Shown: positions 23,108 to 32,006, numbered from the stretch's first letter. The stretch is 64,000 bases of DNA from Caenispirillum salinarum_A (GCF_044803115.1 NZ_CP085224.1:1302001-1366000); one strand, 5' to 3'. A program made the numbers and translations. Notes: generated from the sequence alone by a model not told the origin.

Positions 23108-23328
23108 GTCCGGACTCCGGTGGGGTTCCTTGGGCCGTCGATTGTGGCTGAAAGGATATTGCGTCCGCAACATCGCTATTTGGCTTATGCAAAAAATTTC
23201 CGCACACTCGTGTTGCAGAATCCAACTTTCGCGGTTTAGAGTTTCTGATATTGCAGTTTTATGACAACCCGGCGGCGCCGGGTGGTCCAACCACAAAAGC
23301 CACTCCAAGAAATCACCGCGAGGAAACG
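23108..23328. promoter_or_regulatory. divergent promoter region for HAD-DeoR and phn operons
   Basis: The 221 bases are AT-rich from about 23150 to 23265 (TTATGCAAAAAATTTCCG, GATATTGCAGTTTTATGAC). The pair GCAACAT at about 23168 and TGTTGCA at about 23210 forms an inverted repeat that could be an operator. Binding by the adjacent DeoR regulator is inferred from arrangement only. Confidence 0.4.
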
Positions 23329-24336
23329 ATGCTGCACCCCTTCCGCCTCAACAGATCAACCGGTCCAGCGCTCACCTCGGTGATGGCGGCGGCCCTGCTT
23401 GCGACCGCCGTCGGCGCCTCCGACGCCCGGGCGCAGGACTGCCCGAACCGCGGCGACCTGGATACCCGGTACTGCGACGCCGACGGCGATCTGGTGGCCG
23501 ATGCGCCCACCGACCCGGACGCGCTCGTCAATCCGGACACGCTGGTGTTCGCCTACACGCCGGTCGAGGACCCGGCCATCTATGAAGACATCTGGCAGCC
23601 GTTCATCGACCACCTGGAAGAGGTGACCGGCAAGGACGTGCACTTCTTCGCGGTGCAGTCCAACTCGGCGGAAGTGGAGGCCATGCGCAGCGGCCGTCTG
23701 CACATCGCCGGCTTCTCCACGGGCCCGACGCCGTTTGCCGTCAACCTGGCCGGCGCGGTGCCGTTCGCGCTGATGGGCGCCGAGGACGGCCGGTTCGGCT
23801 ACACGCTGCAACTCTACACCCGCAAGGACAGCGGCATCGACAAGATGGAGGACCTGAAGGGCAAGCGGGTCGCCCACACCTCGCCCACCTCCAACTCCGG
23901 CAACCAGGCGCCGCGCGCCCTGTTCCCCAAGGAGGGCATCGTCCCCGGCGAGGATTACGAGGTCAGCTATTCGGGCTCGCACGACCAGTCCATGCTGGGC
24001 GTGGTCGCGGGCGACTACGATGCCGCGCCGGTGGCGTCGGAAGTGGTCGAGCGCATGGCGGACCGCGGCCTCTACGACCCCGACGAGGTCAAGATCATCT
24101 ACGAGTCCAAGCCCTTCCCGACCACCTCCTACACCTACGCCCACAACCTGGCGCCTGAGTTGAAGGAGAAGATCGAGGAAGCCTTCTTCAGCTTCGACAT
24201 GGAAGGCACCGAATTGGGCGAGGAATTCGCCGGCGTCACCAAGTTCATCCCGATCAGCTACAAGGACGACTGGGAGGTCATCCGCGACATCCAGGCCGCC
24301 AACGGCGTCACCTACACGCCGGAAAACCTGAAATGA
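23329..24336 (+). CDS. phnD: phosphate/phosphite/phosphonate ABC transporter substrate-binding protein
   Basis: The ATG at 23329 follows GAGGAAACG and gives 335 residues with a signal peptide ending near SDARAQD. The mature protein is a PhnD-type binding protein: LVFAYTPVEDPAIYEDIWQP, then VTGKDVHFFAVQSNSAEVEAMRSG and LKGKRVAHTSPTSNSGNQAP. Just after the signal comes an acidic stretch with two cysteines and DADGDLVAD, resembling a calcium-binding repeat. It is the first gene of phnD-phnC-phnE-phnE. No C-P lyase or phosphonatase genes are present here, so the cargo could be a phosphonate, phosphite or phosphate ester. Confidence 0.92.
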   Translation: MLHPFRLNRSTGPALTSVMAAALLATAVGASDARAQDCPNRGDLDTRYCDADGDLVADAPTDPDALVNPDTLVFAYTPVEDPAIYEDIWQPFIDHLEEVTGKDVHFFAVQSNSAEVEAMRSGRLHIAGFSTGPTPFAVNLAGAVPFALMGAEDGRFGYTLQLYTRKDSGIDKMEDLKGKRVAHTSPTSNSGNQAPRALFPKEGIVPGEDYEVSYSGSHDQSMLGVVAGDYDAAPVASEVVERMADRGLYDPDEVKIIYESKPFPTTSYTYAHNLAPELKEKIEEAFFSFDMEGTELGEEFAGVTKFIPISYKDDWEVIRDIQAANGVTYTPENLK

Positions 24337-24344
24337 CCTAGTGC

Positions 24345-24369
24345 GCGTCGACGATTGCATCATCGACGC
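24345..24369 (+). promoter_or_regulatory. intercistronic hairpin between phnD and phnC
   Basis: GCGTCGACGAT (24345-24355) and ATCATCGACGC (24359-24369) pair with one mismatch around a TGC loop, nine bases after the phnD stop. In ABC operons such a hairpin often protects the 3' end of the binding-protein message and lowers expression of downstream genes. There is no U-tract. Confidence 0.5.
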
Positions 24370-24536
24370 TGCATTCAAGCGCCATGAAGGCTCACGCGCC
24401 ATAAGGCGCGGCGGCCAGTCGGCCTTGCCGGACGACGAGTGTAAGGGTTTCGTGTGTCGTCCGGTCAAAATCCCCTGCGGCGCGGCGCGGGCTTGTCCTC
24501 CCTGGCCCGCGCCGCGTCTGTTTCCGGAGGCGGCAC

Positions 24537-25334
24537 ATGCTGCGAATCAAGGACCTGGTGAAGCGCTACGGCAACGACAAGCCGGTGCTCAAGAACCTCA
24601 ACCTGGAGGTTCCGGGGGAAAGCGTGGTGTCCATCATCGGCGCGTCGGGGGCGGGCAAGAGCACGCTCCTGCGCTGCATCAACAGGCTGGTGGAGCCCAG
24701 CGCCGGCAGCATCACCCTGAACGGCATGGAACTGACCGGCCTGAGCAGCGGCCAGTTGCGCAAGGCGCGGCGGCGCATCGGCATGATTTTCCAGGGCTTC
24801 AACCTGGTCGACCGCCTGACGGTGATGGAAAACGTCCAGTCCGGCCGGCTGGGCTACATTCCCACATGGCGGGCGGCCCTGCGGCGCTACCCGCAGGAGG
24901 ACATCGACCGCGCCTTTCACCTGATGGAGCGCGTCGGCATCGCCCACTATGCCAACAAGCGCGCCGACGAGTTGTCGGGCGGTGAACGGCAGCGCGTGGG
25001 CGTGGTCCGGGCGCTGATGCAGGAACCGGAAATCCTTCTGGCCGACGAGCCGACGGCCTCGCTCGATCCCAAGACATCGCGCCAGATCATGGAGCTGTTG
25101 CAGGCCCTGGCGGCGGAACTGCGCCTGCCGGTCCTGATCAACATCCACAACGTGACGGAGGCGCGCGAGTTCACGCAGCGCATCGTCGGCATGCGCTACG
25201 GCCGCATCATCTTCGACGGCGATCCCGCCGCCCTGGACAACGCCGCCATGGACGAAATCTACGCCGGAGTGCCCGCCGCCGAACGCGAGGAAGCCGAGCA
25301 CACGGGCCGTCTGAGGGAGGTCGCCGCGCGATGA
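24537..25334 (+). CDS. phnC: phosphonate-type ABC transporter ATP-binding protein
   Basis: The 265-residue ATPase carries Walker A GASGAGKST, the Q-loop in MIFQGFNLVDRL, the signature LSGGERQRVGVVRAL and Walker B ILLADEPTASLD. The sequence around FNLVDRLTVMENV is characteristic of PhnC. The ATG follows CCGGAGGCGGCAC. Its last codons overlap the phnE start (ATGA, 25331-25334). Confidence 0.95.
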   Translation: MLRIKDLVKRYGNDKPVLKNLNLEVPGESVVSIIGASGAGKSTLLRCINRLVEPSAGSITLNGMELTGLSSGQLRKARRRIGMIFQGFNLVDRLTVMENVQSGRLGYIPTWRAALRRYPQEDIDRAFHLMERVGIAHYANKRADELSGGERQRVGVVRALMQEPEILLADEPTASLDPKTSRQIMELLQALAAELRLPVLINIHNVTEAREFTQRIVGMRYGRIIFDGDPAALDNAAMDEIYAGVPAAEREEAEHTGRLREVAAR

Positions 25335-26164
25335 CCGACGCCCCCTCCGCCACGGGCGGGGCCGCGCCGGCCGAGGATCGTCCTCGCACCTGGCGCAAGC
25401 CGCCCTTCATCGCCAATCCCTGGGTTCGCTGGGGGATCACCGCCGTCGCCGCGGTCTATGTGGTCTGGGCGGTCTCCACCCTGCCGTTCGACTGGCAGCG
25501 CATCCAGGACGGGATTCCGCGCGCAATCCGCATCTTTGAAAGCGCCTTCCCGCCGAGTTTCGAGCGCTCCGGCCTGCTGATCCAGGGATTCCTGGAAAGC
25601 ATCAAGATCGCCATCGTGTCGACGCTGCTGGGCATCGGGTTGAGCGTGCCCATCGCCTTCATGGCTGCCCGCAACATCGCGCCGAAGCCGGTCTATGCGG
25701 TGGGGCGCGCGACCATCATCGTGGCCCGCAGCTTCCATCCCGTCATCGTCGCCATCCTGTTCGTCAAGGCGGTGGGCTTCGGCCCGCTGGCCGGCATCCT
25801 GACCCTGACCGTCTATTCCATCGGCTTCGTCGCCAAGATGCTGGCCGAGCGCATCGAGGAAATCGACTGGGGGCAGGTGGAGGCCCTGCGCGCCGCCGGC
25901 GCGGCGACCGGCATCACGCTGCTCTACGCCGTCATCCCGCAGATCATGCCGCGCCAGATCGGCCTGAGCATCTATCAGCTCGACAGCAACCTGCGCGCCT
26001 CGGCGGTGGTGGGCATCGTCGGCGCGGGCGGCATCGGCGCGACGCTGATGAACGCCTTCGGGCGCTATGACTACGACTTCGCGCTCGCCATCACGCTCTG
26101 CATCATCGGCGTCATCCTGGTCAGCGAGGCCATCAGCGGCCGCATCCGGAGGAACATATGGTAA
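25331..26164 (+). CDS. phnE: phosphonate-type ABC transporter permease, first subunit
   Basis: A 277-residue inner-membrane permease with about six helices. The binding-protein-dependent transport EAA loop reads EALRAAGAATGITLLYAVIP, and NLRASAVVGIVGAGGIGATL is the typical PhnE segment. It overlaps phnC by four bases and the second permease gene by seven. Two PhnE paralogues in tandem, as here, normally form a heterodimeric channel. Confidence 0.94.
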   Translation: MTDAPSATGGAAPAEDRPRTWRKPPFIANPWVRWGITAVAAVYVVWAVSTLPFDWQRIQDGIPRAIRIFESAFPPSFERSGLLIQGFLESIKIAIVSTLLGIGLSVPIAFMAARNIAPKPVYAVGRATIIVARSFHPVIVAILFVKAVGFGPLAGILTLTVYSIGFVAKMLAERIEEIDWGQVEALRAAGAATGITLLYAVIPQIMPRQIGLSIYQLDSNLRASAVVGIVGAGGIGATLMNAFGRYDYDFALAITLCIIGVILVSEAISGRIRRNIW

Positions 26165-26994
26165 CGGCCACCCCCACCCAGACCGGCGGCAGCGGGCCGG
26201 ACGCCGTCGCGGAACGCGCCTGGAGCCGCCATTCCCCGCGCGAGCGCTGGACCCGCCTGGCCGTCATGGCACTGGTCGCCGGTGCCGCCTTCTGGTCGCT
26301 GTCGACCATCAACGTCTTCTGGCCCTGGCTGTGGGACGCGCCGCAACAGATGGGCGACCTGTTCGGCCGCATGGTGCCGCCGGACTTCACCCAGTGGCGC
26401 GGCATCGCCTGGGCGCTGGTGGAAACGGTGAACATCGCCACCATTGCCACCTTCCTCGCCGTGTTCCTGTCGCTGCCCGTCGCCCTGATCGCGGCGCAGA
26501 ATACCACGCCCAACAAGGCGACCCTGTGGCTGGGGCGGTTCATCCTGGTCTCCAGCCGCTCGGTCAACACCATCATCTGGGCGCTGCTGTTCGTCGCGGT
26601 CTTCGGCCCCGGCGTGCTGGCCGGCATCCTGGCGATCATTTTCCGCTCGCTGGGCTTCCTGGGCAAGCTGGTGGGCGAGGCGATCGAGGAGATCGACCGC
26701 AAGCCCATCGAGGCACTGGAGGCGACCGGCGCGTCGCGCATGAAGATCCTGCTCTACGGCGTGGTGCCGCAGGTGATGCCCACGTTCTTCGCCGTGTCGA
26801 TCCTGCGGTGGGACATCAACCTGCGGGAGTCCACCGTGCTGGGCCTCGTGGGTGCGGGCGGCATCGGCATCATCCTGCAGGGCGCCATCGACACCTTCGC
26901 CTGGCAGACGGTCGCCACGATCCTTCTCGCCATCATCGTGCTGGTGCTGGCGGGCGAGGCGGTGGCGGCGTGGCTGCGCAAGAAGGTTATCTGA
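26158..26994 (+). CDS. phnE: phosphonate-type ABC transporter permease, second subunit
   Basis: A second PhnE paralogue of 278 residues. The EAA loop is EALEATGASRMKILLYGVVPQ and the downstream block is NLRESTVLGLVGAGGIGIIL. Its N-terminus carries an extra cytoplasmic arm of about 35 residues before the first helix. The ATG at 26158 lies inside the end of the first permease gene. It is the last gene of the operon; no phosphonate catabolic gene follows. Confidence 0.94.
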   Translation: MVTATPTQTGGSGPDAVAERAWSRHSPRERWTRLAVMALVAGAAFWSLSTINVFWPWLWDAPQQMGDLFGRMVPPDFTQWRGIAWALVETVNIATIATFLAVFLSLPVALIAAQNTTPNKATLWLGRFILVSSRSVNTIIWALLFVAVFGPGVLAGILAIIFRSLGFLGKLVGEAIEEIDRKPIEALEATGASRMKILLYGVVPQVMPTFFAVSILRWDINLRESTVLGLVGAGGIGIILQGAIDTFAWQTVATILLAIIVLVLAGEAVAAWLRKKVI

Positions 26995-27123
26995 GGCCCG
27001 TCTGCCACGCAGATCACCCCGCCACCGCGACCGGCGGCGGCATCGACGGCGCAGATTGCGCGCGATGCCGCCGGCCCTGGCGCCGGCTTCGGTCCGGTCG
27101 ACGGTCTCCGTGACGAGTTGCCA

Positions 27124-27149
27124 CCGCGGCACAACCCGGATTGCCGCGG
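27124..27149. terminator. hairpin between convergent phnE and glnQ-type genes
   Basis: CCGCGGCA (27124-27131) pairs with TGCCGCGG (27142-27149) in the 160-base gap between convergent operons. There is no clear U-run on either strand, so it is only a possible terminator. Confidence 0.35.
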
Positions 27150-27154
27150 GACGC

Positions 27155-27907
27155 TCAGCCCGCCCGCAGCCGCGCCAGGAACCGCTGCGTCCTCTGCTCC
27201 TGCGGGTCATCGAAGAAGGGTTTCGCCGGTCCCTGTTCCACGATCCGGCCGCCCTCCATGAAGATCACCCGGTCGGCGACATCGCGGGCGAAGGCCATTT
27301 CGTGGGTGACGATGACCATGGTGCGGTGCTCGGCCGCCAGCCCCCGAATGACGGCCAGCACCTCCCCCACCAGTTCCGGATCAAGGGCGCTTGTCGGCTC
27401 GTCAAAGAGCAGCACATCGGGCTCCATGGCCAGCGCGCGGGCGATGGCGACACGCTGTTGCTGGCCGCCTGACAGGCTGGCGGGGTAGGCGTCGGCCTTC
27501 TCCGCCAGCCCCACGCGGGCGAGAACGTCCCGCCCCCTGTCCTCCGCCGCCGCGCGGGAGAGGCCCTTCACCACCACCGGTCCCTCGGTCACGTTGCCAA
27601 GCGCCGTGCGGTGGGGGAACAGGTTGAAGGTCTGAAACACGAAGCCGACGTGCTGGCGCAATGCGCGCACCGCCTGCTTCTGCCGTGCCAGCGGACGGGC
27701 GCCCTCCACGGTGATGGCGCCGACGCGGATGGTCCCGCCGTCCGGCGCTTCCAGGCAGTTGAGCAGGCGCAGCAGCGTCGTCTTGCCCGAGCCGCTGGGG
27801 CCGATGACGGCCACCACCTCGCCCTTGTCCACGGTCAGGTCGACGCCGTCCAGTACGACCGTTTCGCCGAACCGCTTGGTCAGGCCGGTTGCCTCGATCA
27901 TGCTCAT
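27155..27907 (-). CDS. polar amino acid ABC transporter ATP-binding protein
   Basis: A 250-residue GlnQ/ArtP/TcyC-type ATPase. Walker A is GPSGSGKTT, the Q-loop lies in FVFQTFNLFPH, the signature is LSGGQQQRVAIARAL and Walker B is VLLFDEPTSALDPE. An in-frame ATG six bases later is an alternative start. It is the last gene of the reverse-strand operon (binding protein, permease, ATPase); the permease stop lies five bases upstream. Confidence 0.94.
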   Translation of the reverse strand: MSMIEATGLTKRFGETVVLDGVDLTVDKGEVVAVIGPSGSGKTTLLRLLNCLEAPDGGTIRVGAITVEGARPLARQKQAVRALRQHVGFVFQTFNLFPHRTALGNVTEGPVVVKGLSRAAAEDRGRDVLARVGLAEKADAYPASLSGGQQQRVAIARALAMEPDVLLFDEPTSALDPELVGEVLAVIRGLAAEHRTMVIVTHEMAFARDVADRVIFMEGGRIVEQGPAKPFFDDPQEQRTQRFLARLRAG

Positions 27908-27911
27908 GGCG

Positions 27912-28574
27912 TCAGACCCTTACGTGGCGCGTGGCGCGCGCTTCCATGCGGTGCTGCCCCCATGACAGCGCCGTCGACAGCACCCAGTAGAGGGCGGCGG
28001 CGGCCAAGTACATGGTGAAGACCTCGTAGGTGCGGGCGGTGATGAGCTGGGCTTGGCGGAACAGTTCCGGCACCTGGATGGTGGCGGCCAGCGAGGTGTC
28101 TTTGACCAGGCTGACGAAGCTGTTGCCGAGCGCCGGCAGGGCGACGCGGGCGGCCTGCGGCAGGATGGTCCGCCGCATGGTCTGCGCCGGCGTCATGCCG
28201 ATGCTGTAGCTGGCCTCCCACTGGCCCCGGTCGATGGAGGCAATGGTTCCGCGCAGGATTTCCGACGTATACGCCGCCATGTTCAGCGAAAAGCCGATCA
28301 GCGCCGACGGGATGGGGTCGAGCCGGATGCCGGCCTGGGGCAGGCCGTAGTAGATGATGAAAAGCTGCACCAGCAGCGGCGTGCCCCGGATGAACGAAAC
28401 GTACACGCGCGCCGGCCAGCGCAGCAGCTTCAACGGCGACAGGCGCATCAGCGCCAGAAGGAACCCGAGCACCAGCCCGCAGGCCATGCCGCCGATGCTG
28501 AGCACAACGGTATAGGCGGCCCCCTTCAGCAGGAAGGGAGCCGCCTGGGCCAATGAGGCGAGGACGCCGTCCAT
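27912..28574 (-). CDS. polar amino acid ABC transporter permease
   Basis: A 220-residue HisM/GlnP/TcyB-type permease with about five helices. The conserved block YVSFIRGTPLLVQLFIIYYGLP and the EAA-type loop EASYSIGMTPAQTMRRTILPQA are diagnostic of the amino-acid permease family. Only one permease gene is present, so a homodimer is expected, as in cystine importers. It lies four bases after the binding-protein gene. Confidence 0.94.
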   Translation of the reverse strand: MDGVLASLAQAAPFLLKGAAYTVVLSIGGMACGLVLGFLLALMRLSPLKLLRWPARVYVSFIRGTPLLVQLFIIYYGLPQAGIRLDPIPSALIGFSLNMAAYTSEILRGTIASIDRGQWEASYSIGMTPAQTMRRTILPQAARVALPALGNSFVSLVKDTSLAATIQVPELFRQAQLITARTYEVFTMYLAAAALYWVLSTALSWGQHRMEARATRHVRV

Positions 28575-28578
28575 GGTC

Positions 28579-29379
28579 TTACTGGGTCACGTCGGAGCCG
28601 AACCACTCCTTGGAGATCTCGGCCAGCTCGCCGCTCTGGCGCAGGTCGTCGATGGCTTGGTCGAGGGCGGCCAGAAGCTCGGGATTGTCCTTGCGGATGG
28701 CGACGCCCATGCGCTGCTTGGAGAACGGCTCCCCGGCCGCGACCACGGCCCCGTCGGAGCGGCGCAGCAGGTAGCCGGCCATCAGGCGGTCGTTGAGCAG
28801 CGCGTCGATGCGGCCAACCCGCAGGTCCTGGAGGGAGGCGACGTTGTCGTCATAGGTGCGGACGTCGGCGCCCGGCGCGTTCTCGCGCAGCCAGTCCTCG
28901 TAGTTGCTGCCGAGCCCGACGCCGACCGCCTGGCCTTCCAGGGCTTCCGGCGAGGTCAGCTCGTCGGCCTTGTCCTCGGTCGTGATGATCTGGATGCCCG
29001 AGACCGTGTAGGGCTGGGTGAAGTCGTACTTCTCCTGCCGTTCCGGCGTGATGGTCACCTGATTCATGATCGCGTCGAAGCGTTCGGAGTCCAGGCCGGC
29101 CAGCATGCCGTCCCACTTGGTCGGCACGAACTCGGCTTCCACGCCCATCTCCTCGGCGACCGCCTTGGCGAAATCGATCTCGAAGCCGACGAGGTTGCCC
29201 TGTTCGTCGGTGTAGTTGAACGGCGGATAGGTGCCTTCCACGCCGATGCGGATGGTGCCGCGCTCCTTGATCTGGTCAAGCAGGCTCTCGTCCTGGGCGG
29301 CGGCGGGGGTGGCGGCGCCGAAGCCCATGCCGGCGAGAACAACGGCTGAGAGAAGGCCGCGCAGGCGGGGGAAATGCAT
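28579..29379 (-). CDS. polar amino acid ABC transporter substrate-binding protein (cystine-binding-like)
   Basis: The ATG at 29379 follows CAGGAGACGGAC and gives 266 residues. The signal peptide ends at TPAAAQDES. The family 3 binding fold is clear: GTIRIGVEGTYPPFNYTDEQ, GFEIDFAKAVAEEMG, then MNQVTITPERQEKYDFTQPY. The overall pattern (KWDGMLAGLDSERFD, later AIRKDNPELLAALDQAI) is closest in character to FliY/TcyA cystine-binding proteins, but other polar amino acids cannot be excluded. It is the first gene of the operon; an AT-rich promoter zone lies upstream at 29440-29500. Confidence 0.9.
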   Translation of the reverse strand: MHFPRLRGLLSAVVLAGMGFGAATPAAAQDESLLDQIKERGTIRIGVEGTYPPFNYTDEQGNLVGFEIDFAKAVAEEMGVEAEFVPTKWDGMLAGLDSERFDAIMNQVTITPERQEKYDFTQPYTVSGIQIITTEDKADELTSPEALEGQAVGVGLGSNYEDWLRENAPGADVRTYDDNVASLQDLRVGRIDALLNDRLMAGYLLRRSDGAVVAAGEPFSKQRMGVAIRKDNPELLAALDQAIDDLRQSGELAEISKEWFGSDVTQ

Positions 29380-29496
29380 GTCCGTCTCCTGGTGCTTGTC
29401 ACGATGGTGGCGCCGGCCGGGCCGGCGCGCCTTTATCTCTGAACTCACGCAGATAATGTGACATTACCGAACTGTCAAATTTTCATGATAAACAAT

Positions 29497-29667
29497 TTAT
29501 TGATGTAGATCGTGGCTGCCGTCGGTGGGGCCGCCGGCGTCCGCGCCGTGGTCGTGCGGCACCAGGGCGTCCGCCTGCCCGGCCGTCGAAACGATCACCG
29601 GCAGGTTGAGCGTCAACAGCGCCACCAGCAGGGCGGCCACAAGGCGGAACGGCGTCTTCGGCGACAT
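29497..29667 (-). CDS. small exported histidine-rich protein
   Basis: A 56-residue protein from ATG 29667 with a good signal peptide (FRLVAALLVALLTLNLPVIV) followed by a short histidine- and aspartate-rich tail (VPHDHGADAGGPTDGSHDLHQ). A longer in-frame start at 29733 lacks a ribosome site. It is divergent from the copper efflux operon and next to another His-rich exported protein, so metal binding is plausible. No family is recognised, and the lack of a strong ribosome site lowers confidence. Confidence 0.45.
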   Translation of the reverse strand: MSPKTPFRLVAALLVALLTLNLPVIVSTAGQADALVPHDHGADAGGPTDGSHDLHQ

Positions 29668-29828
29668 GGCGCGACTATGACACAGGCGCCGGGTGCGAAA
29701 ACCGTCTTGAGTGGCGGAGCGATATGTCTTCATTCCCGTTGACGAGTTGGCGGGGCCAGCGTATCTGAAAGCGATACCGCCCGCGCCCGACCGCCATCAC
29801 GGCTGTCGAGGGGTTTTGGAATCCCGGC

Positions 29829-30206
29829 ATGATTCAGCGCCTGCTCATCGCCCTTCTGCTCTGCGCGGCCGTTCTCGGCGGCGTGGCGCCGGCGTGGGCA
29901 CACGAGCATGGCGCGGCGCAGATGCCTGCCGGCCACGGCTCGGCGCACGACCATCACCACGCCATGACCGACGACGGCGCGGCGTGCACGACGGCTGAGG
30001 GCCGCCATGCGGGGCACGACACCCCCGACGCCGCCGGCTGTCCCGGCGCGGCCTCGGCCTGTGGCGGATCATTCGCCGGTTGGCCGACGGTGCCGTTCGA
30101 TATTGGGGCCCAGGAGCCGGCGGGTCTGCCCCAGCCCGGTGCGGAGCGCCATATGACTGCGCTCGCCCTTTCCCCCGATCTTCGGCCTCCGCGTACTTCT
30201 TCCTGA
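29829..30206 (+). CDS. exported His-rich protein of the copper efflux operon
   Basis: A 125-residue protein with an N-terminal signal peptide (LLIALLLCAAVLGGVAPAWA) followed by a His/Met-rich mature part (HEHGAAQMPAGHGSAHDHHH) and several cysteines (AACTT, AGCPGAASACGG). It lies 69 bases upstream of the CusB-like gene on the same strand. Small exported proteins of this composition often precede Cus-type efflux genes. A periplasmic copper or silver buffer role is inferred from composition and context; the family is not named with certainty. Confidence 0.7.
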   Translation: MIQRLLIALLLCAAVLGGVAPAWAHEHGAAQMPAGHGSAHDHHHAMTDDGAACTTAEGRHAGHDTPDAAGCPGAASACGGSFAGWPTVPFDIGAQEPAGLPQPGAERHMTALALSPDLRPPRTSS

Positions 30207-30275
30207 CGCTCACCGCATCACGCGGCGCACCCGATGCGCCGTTGACGGCCGTTATGGAAGAAGGACGCCCCATTC

Positions 30276-32006
30276 ATGTCCGCACGCACAGCGCTGGTTG
30301 CCGCCGTGGCGCTCGCCGCCGGTGTCGCCGGTGGTCTCGCCTACGAGCGCGGAGGCCTGTTCCCCCACGGCGCGGGCGAGACCGCTGCCGCTGAAAAGAA
30401 GATCCTCTACTGGGTCGCCCCCATGGACCCCAACTACCGGCGCGATGCGCCCGGCAAGTCGCCCATGGGCATGGACCTGATCCCGGTCTACGAGGGTGAG
30501 GAGACGGGCGGCGCCGGAGCCGATGCCGCCGACGCGGACGTCGTCCAGCTTTCCCCGGCGGTCGTCAACACCATGGGCGTGCGCACCGCGAGCGCCGTGC
30601 GAGCCTCCCTCGGCGGGGCCGTCCACACGGTGGGTTACGTGGCGCTGGACGAGGACAAGACGTCCCACGTCCACGTCCGCAAGGAAGGCTGGATCGAGGG
30701 GCTGAAAATCCGCTCCCTCGGGGCGGAGGTGACGCAGGGCGAGGTCCTGTTCGAATACTTCTCCCCGGAACTGGCGGCGTCCTCCTTCGAATACGTCCGC
30801 GACCTTCAGCGCGGCGACACCTGGGCCGGAGCCGGCGGGCGGGCCAAGCTGAAGGCGCTCGGCGTGTCGGAGCGCCAGATCGAGGAAATCGCCAAGAGCC
30901 GCAAGCCGGCGGAGCGCGTCCGCGTGTATGCGCCGCAGGGCGGCGTGGTGGTGCAACTTGGCGTCGGCGAGGGCATGTACATCCGCCCCGACCAGACGCT
31001 CATGACCCTGTCGGACCTGGGAACGGTCTGGGTTATCGCCGACGTGTTCGAAAGCCAGTCCGACCGGGTGCAGCCGGGCATGGAGGCGGAGGCGCGGCTG
31101 GCGCACCTGCCGGAGCGGGTGTGGCACGGCAAGGTGGATTACATCTATCCCGAACTGGACCCGACCACGCGGACGCTGCGGGTGCGGCTGCGCTTCGACA
31201 ACGCCGACCTCGCCTTACGGCCGAATATGTTCGCCTCCATCACCCTGGCTGGAACGGCGCGAGCGGAGGCGGTGGTGGTACCGGCGGAGGCGGTGATCCG
31301 CACCGGGCGCAGCGACCGGGTGGTGCTCGCGCTGGGCGACGGACGCTTCCGGGCGGTGCCGGTGACGGTGGGCTTCAGCGATGGCGAGCGGACGGAGGTC
31401 CTGGAGGGGCTCGACGACGGCGTGGAGGTGGTCAGCTCGGGCCAGTTCCTGATTGATTCCGAGGCCAGCCTGAAGGCCGGCTTCGCCCGCATGGAAGACC
31501 CGGTGCAGGAGCCCGCGCCGGAGGTGATCGCCGAGACGGCGGCGACGGTCAACGCGGTGGACGCGGAAGCCCGCACCGTCAACGTCACCCACGAGCCCAT
31601 CCCCGTGCTCGGCTGGCCCGCCATGACCATGGACTTCGGCCTGGTCGACGGCATTGACCCGTCTGTTTTCGCGGTGGGCGGCGCGGTTTCCCTCGGCATC
31701 GGGAAGGATGCGGAAGGCACCTTCGTCGTCGTCACCGCCGAGGCCGCCGCGGCCGAGGTCTGGGGCGAGGGCGTGGTCGATGCGGTCAAGGAAGAGGGCC
31801 GCGTGCTCACCGTCACCCATGACCCGATCCCGGCGCTCGGCTGGCCGGCCATGACCATGGACTTCACGGTCGAGCCGCCGCCCGAGACCGCGCCGGCCGT
31901 GGGCGAGCGCATCCGCTTCGCGCTGGGCAAGGACGCGGCCGGAATGCCGGTCATCGTCGAGATCGCCGCATCCGCCGACACGGCGGCGGCGGGGGTGACG
32001 CAATGA
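30276..32006 (+). CDS. cusB: CusB-type efflux RND periplasmic adaptor with two C-terminal CusF domains
   Basis: The 576-residue membrane-fusion protein links a CusA-type pump to an outer-membrane channel for Cu(I)/Ag(I) export. After an N-terminal anchor comes a heavy-metal-binding domain (YWVAPMDPNYRRDAPGKSPMG then MDLIPVYEG, about residues 41-75), then barrel-sandwich, helical hairpin and beta-barrel parts. Unusually, the C-terminus carries two consecutive CusF-like domains, each with the Cu-binding His-Trp-Met-Met pattern: THEPIPVLGWPAMTMDF (core 446-454) and THDPIPALGWPAMTMDF (core 522-530). CusF is normally a separate chaperone, and a separate one is also encoded downstream. The stop overlaps the CusA start by four bases. 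Confidence 0.93.
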   Translation: MSARTALVAAVALAAGVAGGLAYERGGLFPHGAGETAAAEKKILYWVAPMDPNYRRDAPGKSPMGMDLIPVYEGEETGGAGADAADADVVQLSPAVVNTMGVRTASAVRASLGGAVHTVGYVALDEDKTSHVHVRKEGWIEGLKIRSLGAEVTQGEVLFEYFSPELAASSFEYVRDLQRGDTWAGAGGRAKLKALGVSERQIEEIAKSRKPAERVRVYAPQGGVVVQLGVGEGMYIRPDQTLMTLSDLGTVWVIADVFESQSDRVQPGMEAEARLAHLPERVWHGKVDYIYPELDPTTRTLRVRLRFDNADLALRPNMFASITLAGTARAEAVVVPAEAVIRTGRSDRVVLALGDGRFRAVPVTVGFSDGERTEVLEGLDDGVEVVSSGQFLIDSEASLKAGFARMEDPVQEPAPEVIAETAATVNAVDAEARTVNVTHEPIPVLGWPAMTMDFGLVDGIDPSVFAVGGAVSLGIGKDAEGTFVVVTAEAAAAEVWGEGVVDAVKEEGRVLTVTHDPIPALGWPAMTMDFTVEPPPETAPAVGERIRFALGKDAAGMPVIVEIAASADTAAAGVTQ

